DNA of 38,469 nucleotides from positions 1 through 38,469 of the forward strand of contig CAYRJW010000009.1 in NCBI GenBank assembly GCA_964424715.1, in the 5' to 3' direction. Position 1 is the stretch's first letter; every line of letters starts with the position of its first letter. Both the position numbers and the translations under genes were made by a program. Positions 32,603 to 38,469 of this stretch are shown piece by piece. The notes beneath the pieces were generated by a model. That model saw nothing but the letters and a program-made list of their open reading frames with translations. It did no database searches and was not told the DNA's origin. Source of the DNA: JAMHZE01 sp964424715. GTDB lineage: Bacteria; Pseudomonadota; Alphaproteobacteria; Rickettsiales; UBA8987.

Positions 32603-33790
32603 TTATTTAAGTGCATTCTTTAGGTCATTTATAAGATCATCGGCATCTTCAAGCCCTACGGATAAACGCAGCAGGCTATCAGTTATACCATTTTTCTCAC
32701 GTACTTTTTTATCAACACTCTGGTGGGTGGTTGAGGAAGGATGCGTCATTAAGCTTTTCGCATCGCCGATATTGTTGGAGATGGTTATTATATCCAGCTT
32801 GTTCTGGAATTTGAACGCCGCTTTCTTACCGCCCTTGATAAAGAATGTAACTATAGGCCCACCATTTTCCATCTGTTTTTTAGCAACATTATATTGCGGA
32901 TGCGACTTAAGGCCAGGATATATCACCCTTTCAACCTTCGGATGAGACTCAAGGAATTTAGCTATTTTTGCCGCAGATTTACAATGCTGATCTATACGCA
33001 GCGTGTAAGATTCCAGCGCTTTCAAAATAACCCACGCATTGAACGGACTTAACGCCGCACCGGTATGGCGCTGATAAGGAAGGAATGTTTCCAGCATGAA
33101 TTTTTTAGAACCAAGCACCGCTCCGCCAAGTGTTCTGCCATGACCATCAAGGAATTTGGTGGTTGAATAAACAACGACATCCGCGCCAAGCTCAAAAGAT
33201 TTTTGAATCGTAGGGCCTGCAAATACATTATCGATTATCAATCTTGCTTTATGCTTTTTGCATAATTTTGCTATCGCCGCGATATCAACTATCTCAAGCG
33301 TAGGGTTCGCAGGCGACTCAATGAAAACATGCGTTGTCTTTTTAGTGAAAGCTTTTTCCCAACCTTTCATATCATCACATTCTACGAAAGAGACCGTAAC
33401 GCCAAGACGCGGCAATATCGTATTGATTATATAGTAGCACGAACTGAACAATACATTATTCGCGATCAGATGATCGCCCGGTTTTATATCACATAATATA
33501 GAAGCATATACCGCAGCCATGCCGCTGCCGGTAACCACACATTCTTCCGCACCGGTTTCAAGCGCGATAAGCCTTTCTTCCAGCATCCTCAGATTCGGGT
33601 TACTGTAACGCGAATATTTGAAGCCATCCCTTTTGCCCGCGAAAAGATCTTCCGCTGATTCAGCAGATTCATAAGAATAGGACGAATTCAAAAATATCGC
33701 CTCGCTGGTTTCGCCAAATTGCGAGCGGATAGTTCCCGCATTCACGAGTTTGGTGTTAAGCGCCAGTTCTTTATTTTTCTTGTTTTTCAT
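32603..33790 (-). CDS. metZ: O-succinylhomoserine sulfhydrylase
   Basis: A PLP enzyme of methionine synthesis that forms homocysteine from O-succinylhomoserine and sulfide. The 395-residue sequence belongs to the Cys/Met metabolism family: KYSRYSNPNLRMLEERL, the PLP-binding GSGMAAVYAS, ESPANPTLEIVDI and the Schiff-base Lys in STTKFLDGHGRTLGG (K212). HGRTLGGAVLG and the lack of the cystathionine-gamma-synthase features favour MetZ. No clear Shine-Dalgarno precedes the ATG. It is followed by efp after 15 bases. Confidence 0.92.
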   Translation of the reverse strand: MKNKKNKELALNTKLVNAGTIRSQFGETSEAIFLNSSYSYESAESAEDLFAGKRDGFKYSRYSNPNLRMLEERLIALETGAEECVVTGSGMAAVYASILCDIKPGDHLIANNVLFSSCYYIINTILPRLGVTVSFVECDDMKGWEKAFTKKTTHVFIESPANPTLEIVDIAAIAKLCKKHKARLIIDNVFAGPTIQKSFELGADVVVYSTTKFLDGHGRTLGGAVLGSKKFMLETFLPYQRHTGAALSPFNAWVILKALESYTLRIDQHCKSAAKIAKFLESHPKVERVIYPGLKSHPQYNVAKKQMENGGPIVTFFIKGGKKAAFKFQNKLDIITISNNIGDAKSLMTHPSSTTHQSVDKKVREKNGITDSLLRLSVGLEDADDLINDLKNALK

Positions 33791-33808
33791 AAATTACTAA
33801 TTTGGAAG

Positions 33809-33839
33809 AACAAATATAGAGATTTGTTGGAATATTCCA
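33809..33839. promoter_or_regulatory. Hairpin and palindrome before metZ
   Basis: In the 61-base gap upstream of metZ, AACAAAT (33809-33815) pairs with ATTTGTT (33822-33828) around a 6-base loop, and the perfect palindrome TGGAATATTCCA spans 33828-33839. They lie 19-49 bases before the metZ start and could be an operator or an RNA hairpin. There is no T run. Confidence 0.35.
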
Positions 33840-33851
33840 GCGTTATTTTAA

Positions 33852-35480
33852 CTAGCTGTTCGCAGCCTTTTTGGTTTCCCATGGTTTGTTGACATCCGGG
33901 GCACCGAAATAATAGCCTTGCATGTAATCTACGCCCATTTCCATCAGTTTTTTGGCAACATCGCCGGTCTCGACGCATTCGGCAACGGTTTCGAGGCCAT
34001 AGGATTTACCAAAATCTATGAGGCTTTTGATGAATATCAGGTTTTCCTTGTTCTCTTCAATGCCTAAAATGAAAGAGCCATCTATCTTAATAGAGTTGAT
34101 AGAAAGCGAGCGGAGCTGGCGGAAAGAGGTGAAGCCTACACCGAAATCATCAAGTGATACCTGGCAGCCAAGGCCCTGTATGGCGGCGGTGAAATATGCG
34201 GTCTTGCGCAGGTCTTTTTGGGCAGCGGTCTCGGTTATCTCTATTGTGATACGCGAGGCAAGCTTCTCATCGGAAAGTTCGCGGGTGCACATTTTAAGCC
34301 ATTGCTCAGAGGCGGTGGTAGTATTTGATATATTAATATTTACCTTAACATCTTTGGTCTTTTTCAGTTCCTCAATGGCGGTTTTAAGAACATATTCATC
34401 TATAGTTTCCACCGTTCCCATTTTTTCGGCAACGCCAATTAATCTTCCGGCGGATTCATATCGGCCACGCCCATCATTTATGCGTAACAAACATTCATAT
34501 GATTTCACGCCGCCATTCAGGCTGGAGACAACAGGCTGGTATGCGATGACAAGTCTTTTATCGCGGAAGGCTTCCTGCAGATAATGGAGCTGCGCCATTT
34601 CGTTCTGCGCATCAATATGGTCGCGTTTGGCATCCTCAAAATCACAGTAGAATTCTTCCTCACGGCTTTTTGCATTTATAAGTGCAAGATATGCCTTGTT
34701 TATTATATCTATCTCATCACGCACACCTAGCGGGAAACTTACGCTACCCATTGAAAGGCGCAGATGAACTGAATCCTCAAGGTTAGGGTGTTTATATATG
34801 CTCACCAGTTTTGCGATATCGTTAACAGTAACATCAACCTCATTATTGGTAGGGTTGGCGATTATAACACCGAACTGATCGGTGTTGACGCGGTGGAATA
34901 AAAATTCACCGGTCAATATCTTCTCAAGCTTTTTGCCGAGATCTTCCATTACGCTCAGCGCAACATTCTCGCCCTGCCAGTTTATTATCATCGGCAGATT
35001 ATCGATAGAGATCAGAAGCAGCGTATAGCTTTGCTTTCTTTTATTGCCATCAACGAAACATTTGCGCAGATTCTCAAGGAACAACGATTCGAACTTACCG
35101 GTTAATATAGAGCGCACCGCGATATTATATTTGCCCTCACCGGCTTTTACATTAGCGGAATCATTCCGGGTGATTATGCCCTGCAGAAATACACGACCGT
35201 TATTCTTTGTTCTTATCGCAACTTCTTTAAGACTTAATTCCTTGCCGCCGATGAAAATGGAATATTCGCAGTTTATCTCATCAACAAAATTATTCATGTT
35301 GACCTCGTAGGATCTCCTGTCCTTCTCGTGCAGTAGTTTAAGGAATTTCTGGCGCGTATCAACCTGCTCAGGGGATGTTCCCAGAAAACCTGTCACATCA
35401 CCATACCATTTTATCTCACCCGCTATAATATCGTGAGTATAAAAGATAGAGGGAATATCTGAGTTTTTAGAATCAGGCAC
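33852..35480 (-). CDS. PAS-degenerate GGDEF-EAL cyclic-di-GMP phosphodiesterase
   Basis: A 542-residue soluble protein. Order: PAS-like sensor (1-105); degenerate GGDEF domain (about 150-280), where the signature is NTDQF (199-203), so it cannot make c-di-GMP; EAL domain (about 300-535). The catalytic set is present: E329 (in YECLLR, EAL read as ECL), N382, E414 (IEITE), D444 and D445 (DDFG), K466 (KIDG), E504 and Q521. Hydrolysis of c-di-GMP is therefore likely. The start is GTG at 35480, divergent from plsY by 66 bases. It probably controls motility or attachment, fitting with motA and the MCP gene. Confidence 0.88.
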   Translation of the reverse strand: MPDSKNSDIPSIFYTHDIIAGEIKWYGDVTGFLGTSPEQVDTRQKFLKLLHEKDRRSYEVNMNNFVDEINCEYSIFIGGKELSLKEVAIRTKNNGRVFLQGIITRNDSANVKAGEGKYNIAVRSILTGKFESLFLENLRKCFVDGNKRKQSYTLLLISIDNLPMIINWQGENVALSVMEDLGKKLEKILTGEFLFHRVNTDQFGVIIANPTNNEVDVTVNDIAKLVSIYKHPNLEDSVHLRLSMGSVSFPLGVRDEIDIINKAYLALINAKSREEEFYCDFEDAKRDHIDAQNEMAQLHYLQEAFRDKRLVIAYQPVVSSLNGGVKSYECLLRINDGRGRYESAGRLIGVAEKMGTVETIDEYVLKTAIEELKKTKDVKVNINISNTTTASEQWLKMCTRELSDEKLASRITIEITETAAQKDLRKTAYFTAAIQGLGCQVSLDDFGVGFTSFRQLRSLSINSIKIDGSFILGIEENKENLIFIKSLIDFGKSYGLETVAECVETGDVAKKLMEMGVDYMQGYYFGAPDVNKPWETKKAANS

Positions 35481-35491
35481 AAAATCTCTAT

Positions 35492-35536
35492 TGATAAATT
35501 TTTATCCTACATTAGTCTCAACCATTATTTTATAAT
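35492..35536. promoter_or_regulatory. Divergent control region between EAL gene and plsY
   Basis: The 66-base gap contains the palindrome GATAAA-TT-TTTATC (35493-35506) and, for plsY, TATAAT at 35531-35536. That -10 is only 11 bases before the plsY GTG and no Shine-Dalgarno is present, so plsY may be translated from a very short leader. No good -35 is seen. Confidence 0.35.
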
Positions 35537-35546
35537 AGTTAATACA

Positions 35547-36137
35547 GTGTTTAGTTTCAACGAATATTTATTTTTGGCCGCTGCTTACCTGATAGGCTCG
35601 ATACCTTTCGGCGTTATTGTGGCAAAATGTGCAGGTATAGGTGATATAACCAAGCACGGCTCCGGCAATGTAGGCGCTACTAACCTGGTAAGAGTTGGCG
35701 GCAGGAAGCTTGGCGCACTTACTTTCCTGCTCGATTTCATGAAGGGCTTTTTACCCGTCACTATATATATAGTAGATAATGGCATTGATGTTGTTGCTCT
35801 GGCTGGTGCCATTTTATGCGTTACTGGCCATATACTGCCGGTGTTCAACAGATTCAAAGGCGGCAAAGGAGTTGCTACCGGTTTTGGCGTTGTAACGGCG
35901 ATAAACCCGGTGGTTGGTGTGGTGATGCTTGGCCTTTGGCTTATACTCTTTATGGCAACCAGAATATCTTCCGCCGCGGCCTTATTCAGTTTTGCGATGA
36001 TGCCGTTTGTTATATTCACTGTAAGCAAAGACCCGCGCCTGATGGTATTCGGGGTGGTGTTAAGCCTGATAATCTATATCTGCCACCTTGAGAACATCAA
36101 AAGGCTGTTAAATGGCACCGAAAAATCGTTCAAATAA
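35547..36137 (+). CDS. plsY: Acyl-phosphate glycerol-3-phosphate acyltransferase PlsY
   Basis: PlsY puts the first acyl chain onto glycerol-3-phosphate in the inner membrane. The 196-residue protein has about five membrane helices and all three motifs: IGSIPFG followed by GSGNVGATN, then FKGGKGVATGFG, then the final helix with CHLENIKRL. Start is GTG at 35547. The length is normal. dprA starts 26 bases before its end, in another frame, a common plsY-dprA pairing. Confidence 0.95.
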   Translation: MFSFNEYLFLAAAYLIGSIPFGVIVAKCAGIGDITKHGSGNVGATNLVRVGGRKLGALTFLLDFMKGFLPVTIYIVDNGIDVVALAGAILCVTGHILPVFNRFKGGKGVATGFGVVTAINPVVGVVMLGLWLILFMATRISSAAALFSFAMMPFVIFTVSKDPRLMVFGVVLSLIIYICHLENIKRLLNGTEKSFK

Positions 36138-37260
36138 ATTTCATGATGCTTCCATAAGCAACAATGAAGCAGAAACTTTTGCAACACTGCGGCTTATCCG
36201 CAGTAATAATATAGGGCCGATAACTTTCTTAAAACTTGTCAGAAAATATTCCAAACCTTCTGAAGCATTAAAAGAGGCTGAAAAGATATTGAAAGCCAAG
36301 GGAAAGGAATTACGCTCTATAAAAGATATCGAAGCGGAAATAAAGAATACTGAAAAAGCCAGCGCAAGGTTAATAACCATATTCGATGAACATTATCCCG
36401 CACTGCTCTCCGAGATCGATGATCCTCCTATAATACTTGCGGTGAAAGGTGATATTGAAAAACTGAATGATAATATGGTTGCCATGGTCGGCGCCAGATA
36501 TGCTTCTACTAACGCCATCTCACTCTCATATAAATTCGCAAAAGAACTCGCCGATGAAAATGCCATAGTTGTCTCCGGCCTTGCACGCGGTATTGATACG
36601 GCAGCACATAAAGGCGCGCTGGCCTCAAAAAATAAAAATCTTAATACGGTAGCAGTAATCGCCGGCGGAATTGATAATATATATCCGCCTGAGAATGAAA
36701 AATTATTTTCTGAGGTTGCGGAGAAAGGTTTGATAATCAGCGAGAATGAATTCGGTACAATCCCGAAGGCCGAACATTTCCCAAGAAGGAACCGGATAAT
36801 CTCCGGCCTATCACAAATAACATGCGTGGTGGAAGCGGCATTAAAATCCGGCTCGCTCATCACTGCAAGGTTCGCCGCTGAACAGAATCGTGAGGTTGCA
36901 TGTGTTCCCGGTTTCCCCATGGACCCACGAAGCGAGGGAACGAACATGCTGATAAAAAAAGGCGCAAGCCTGATAACATCATCAAAAGATATTCTGGAAC
37001 TGCTCAATAATTTTGAGGACAGAAAAATAAGAAATCTTTCCTTCAATGAGAGCGAGGAAGATATCTTATATCAGGAAAGAACAGAGAATATGATAGATAT
37101 AGACCTGCTTTCCATCATAGGCACATCACCCACTTCAGTGGATGAAATGATAGATATACACGGCTTTTCCGCCGCTGATATAAACTCAAAACTGCTTGAA
37201 TATGAGCTACTTGGCGAGATCATCCGGCACCCCGGAAACAAGGTTTCCCGCGCGGCTTAA
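36112..37260 (+). CDS. dprA: DNA-processing protein DprA
   Basis: DprA loads RecA onto single-stranded DNA taken up in transformation. The 382-residue protein has an N-terminal helical domain (LRLIRSNNIGPITFLKL), the Rossmann-like core (MVGARYAS, VSGLARGIDTAAHKGAL, GGIDNIYPPEN, FPRRNRIISGL, GSLITARFAAEQNREV) and a C-terminal winged-helix DML1-type domain from about 325. The ATG at 36112 has AAAGG 8 bases upstream and overlaps the plsY end by 26 bases. The rest of a competence system is not in the window; DprA is also kept in non-competent bacteria. Confidence 0.95.
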   Translation: MAPKNRSNKFHDASISNNEAETFATLRLIRSNNIGPITFLKLVRKYSKPSEALKEAEKILKAKGKELRSIKDIEAEIKNTEKASARLITIFDEHYPALLSEIDDPPIILAVKGDIEKLNDNMVAMVGARYASTNAISLSYKFAKELADENAIVVSGLARGIDTAAHKGALASKNKNLNTVAVIAGGIDNIYPPENEKLFSEVAEKGLIISENEFGTIPKAEHFPRRNRIISGLSQITCVVEAALKSGSLITARFAAEQNREVACVPGFPMDPRSEGTNMLIKKGASLITSSKDILELLNNFEDRKIRNLSFNESEEDILYQERTENMIDIDLLSIIGTSPTSVDEMIDIHGFSAADINSKLLEYELLGEIIRHPGNKVSRAA

Positions 37261-37266
37261 GCTTCC

Positions 37267-37295
37267 TTTACAAAGCTTCAAAAACATGCTATAAT
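37267..37295 (+). promoter_or_regulatory. Sigma70 promoter of ssrA
   Basis: TTTACA (37267-37272) and a consensus TATAAT (37290-37295) are 17 bases apart, 7 bases after the dprA stop. The predicted RNA start is about 37302. The strong match fits a stable RNA gene. Confidence 0.75.
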
Positions 37296-37301
37296 GCAGG
37301 T

Positions 37302-37603
37302 TGCCGAAAGGCTATGGTAATAAATGTCTTCTCAAAATAAACAGATTGGACCCGGGGGCGGTACCCGGCGCCTCCACCAAAGTTCACTTAATAAAAGTGG
37401 ATTTCGGCGGGGGCGAAATAGGCTCGACAAATGCAATAAAAGTTTGGATTTTACCCAGAGTGATCTTCTGTGACGGATTATAATCTAAATGCAAACGATA
37501 ATTTTGCATCTGATGAACTTAAAATGGCTGCGTAATCCTCTTTAGGATAAAACAGTTATAAGTTCAACGGGGCCCGTGGAGAGCCTGGCAACACAATCTC
37601 CAC
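37302..37603 (+). ncRNA. ssrA: Permuted two-piece transfer-messenger RNA (tmRNA)
   Basis: tmRNA rescues stalled ribosomes and adds a degradation tag. The order is permuted as in alphaproteobacteria: the acceptor (3') piece comes first, ending CCA at 37377-37379, then a spacer of about 30 bases, and the coding piece begins at 37409 (GGGGGCG). The acceptor stem pairs 37409-37415 with CGCCTCC 37369-37375; the third pair is G-U, the identity element for alanine charging. The T arm is CCGGG (37352-37356), a 7-base loop GGCGGTA and CCCGG (37364-37368). The tag reading frame starts at GCA 37491 and stops at TAA 37533-37535, encoding ANDNFASDELKMAA. The ends are estimates from the promoter and the terminator stem. 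Confidence 0.95.
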
Positions 37604-37618
37604 ATTTCATTTTTTCTT
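37576..37618 (+). terminator. Rho-independent terminator of ssrA
   Basis: GTGGAGA (37576-37582) pairs with TCTCCAC (37597-37603) around a 14-base loop, and a T-rich run follows (ATTTCATTTTTTCTTC). Part of this stem may also belong to the mature coding piece. Confidence 0.75.
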
Positions 37619-38004
37619 CTCATAAATATCACCTGCAAAAAGTAAAAATAAAAAAGATCTCATAGGAATATCACCTAAAATATTTCCAAAATTTATTTTT
37701 CTGCAACCTCAAGTTTCAATAAAAAATCATTTCGGAATTTCCTCTGAATTTTGTTACACGGTTAAGCCGTTGAAATTTTGCAAATTTGAAATTTTGTTCC
37801 CCTGTCTTCTGTCATCAGCCTTGTTCCGTGAAACAACCCGATTGCTTCATTCTCCGCTGTCAATATTTTTCGTAAAAAAAGATTTTTAATTAATTTGTTT
37901 ACCGCCCATTATTTTTAGGTACATTGAATTCCACTCAAAAATAATTTCGAAAATAATCTTTGAAAATAATTTTGAGATAAAAAAACGAAACGGAATTTTT
38001 TAAG
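37619..38004. other. AT-rich intergenic stretch
   Basis: No gene is supported. It holds a parS-like site TGTTCC-GTGAAACA (37822-37835, two central bases short of the consensus), a hairpin ACGG-TTAAG-CCGT (37758-37770), two copies of TTTGAAATTTTG-like sequence near 37770-37795 and three AAAATAAT direct repeats at 37938-37945, 37950-37957 and 37963-37970, flanked by arms CTCAAAA (37934-37940) and TTTTGAG (37970-37976). The last group lies just before the rhodanese gene and may be its control region. Confidence 0.5.
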
Positions 38005-38421
38005 ATGAGATATGCAGGAGATATAAAACCATCCGATGCATTCGAGATCTTGAAAAATGAGAAAGATTCTTTTCTGATAGATGTAAGGACATTGCCGGAG
38101 TGGCAGTTTTCGGGGGTTCCCGACCTTTCATTGATAGGTAAGAAAGTTTATACCATCTCCTGGCTGGTTTACCCGAAGATGGAATTCAATGATAGTTTTA
38201 CAGTGAGTCTGGAAAAATTCATTCCCGACAAAAATGCAAAATTATTTTTTATGTGTAAGGTTGGCGGAAGATCTTTAGACGCAGCGATGAATATGACAAG
38301 TCTGGGTTACAAAAATTGTTATAATATCGCCGGCGGTTTTGAGGGGGACATCAACGAACAGAACCAGAGGGGTAGACTAAGCGGCTGGAAAGCGGAAGGT
38401 CTTCCATGGATACAATCATAA
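38005..38421 (+). CDS. Rhodanese-like domain protein
   Basis: A 138-residue single rhodanese domain, a family that transfers sulfane sulfur or acts in redox signalling. The N-terminal CH2A-like motif FLIDVRTLPEWQFSGVPD and the active-site loop MCKVGGRSLDAA with Cys84 are intact (C-x-x-G-x-R-S form). The C-terminal GFEGD and a GWKAEGLPW end are typical of this family in alphaproteobacteria. It has no signal peptide and so is cytoplasmic. The start at 38005 has GGAA upstream. The substrate is unknown. It is the last gene in the window. Confidence 0.9.
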   Translation: MRYAGDIKPSDAFEILKNEKDSFLIDVRTLPEWQFSGVPDLSLIGKKVYTISWLVYPKMEFNDSFTVSLEKFIPDKNAKLFFMCKVGGRSLDAAMNMTSLGYKNCYNIAGGFEGDINEQNQRGRLSGWKAEGLPWIQS

Positions 38422-38469
38422 AAATATTTTTTGATTGTATGGTTTTGAAAAATTTTAATGTGAAGTAGG

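Noticed and set aside
36393..37046. Minus-strand open frame of 217 codons opposite dprA
   Set aside because: Shadow of DprA; no motif, no ribosome site.
37301..37483. 60-codon open frame over the tmRNA gene
   Set aside because: It lies within the structured RNA; the pairing and tag reading frame explain the sequence.

Overview
The window is a stretch of an alphaproteobacterial genome of moderate, somewhat AT-rich composition, assembled as two contigs joined by a run of 10 N (21936-21945). The evidence for an alphaproteobacterium is a circularly permuted two-piece tmRNA gene whose tag starts ANDN, an FzlA-type GST-fold cell-division protein, a 17 kDa-antigen-like glycine-zipper lipoprotein and a moxR-DUF58-DUF4381-bat operon. 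PutA, LysA, purine synthesis, MotA, a chemotaxis-type transducer and a c-di-GMP phosphodiesterase point to a motile, metabolically fairly complete cell rather than a strongly reduced one.

Layout. 1-7504 (minus): moxR, DUF58, DUF4381, batA, a fused batB/C and batD, followed by the 5' end of uvrC, which runs off the left edge. 7594-11332 (plus): putA and fzlA. 11329-13677 (minus): thiL, a 54-codon lptM-like lipoprotein gene and lysA, all overlapping. 13739-17588 (plus): dnaX, ybaB and purF, with two large palindromic intergenic repeats. 17592-18029 (minus): a small charged secreted protein. 18313-19977 (plus): a coiled-coil protein with a peptidoglycan-binding domain. 19978-20559: intergenic, with one strong palindromic repeat and one unexplained segment. 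20560-35480 (all minus): purL (interrupted by the N run), a TrxB-like ferredoxin-NADP reductase, a STAS protein, a soluble MCP-like protein, era, rnc, lepB, motA, fabI, a 17 kDa-antigen-like lipoprotein, a Gln-rich OmpA-like protein, an inositol-monophosphatase-family protein, efp, metZ and a PAS-GGDEF-EAL protein. 35547-38421 (plus): plsY, dprA, ssrA (tmRNA) and a rhodanese-domain protein.

How the genes work together. The left block is a MoxR/VWA envelope or stress module: an AAA+ ATPase, VWA proteins carrying metal-ion-dependent adhesion sites, and a secreted or anchored BatD. Most of the rest is housekeeping: proline oxidation, lysine and thiamine cofactor synthesis, replication clamp loading, purine synthesis, lipid synthesis (fabI, plsY), protein export (lepB), RNA processing (rnc), ribosome maturation (era), EF-P and ribosome rescue (ssrA). 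Signalling genes (soluble MCP, STAS, EAL) and motA are scattered through the minus-strand block.

I see no phage, CRISPR, toxin-antitoxin or defence island. The points most worth checking are: the purL join, where the two contig ends carry non-identical copies of the same about 30 bases and so suggest a chimeric scaffold; an A9 slippage site in dnaX that would give a gamma-sized product; the permuted tmRNA; and the unexplained non-coding segment near 20.1-20.3 kb.
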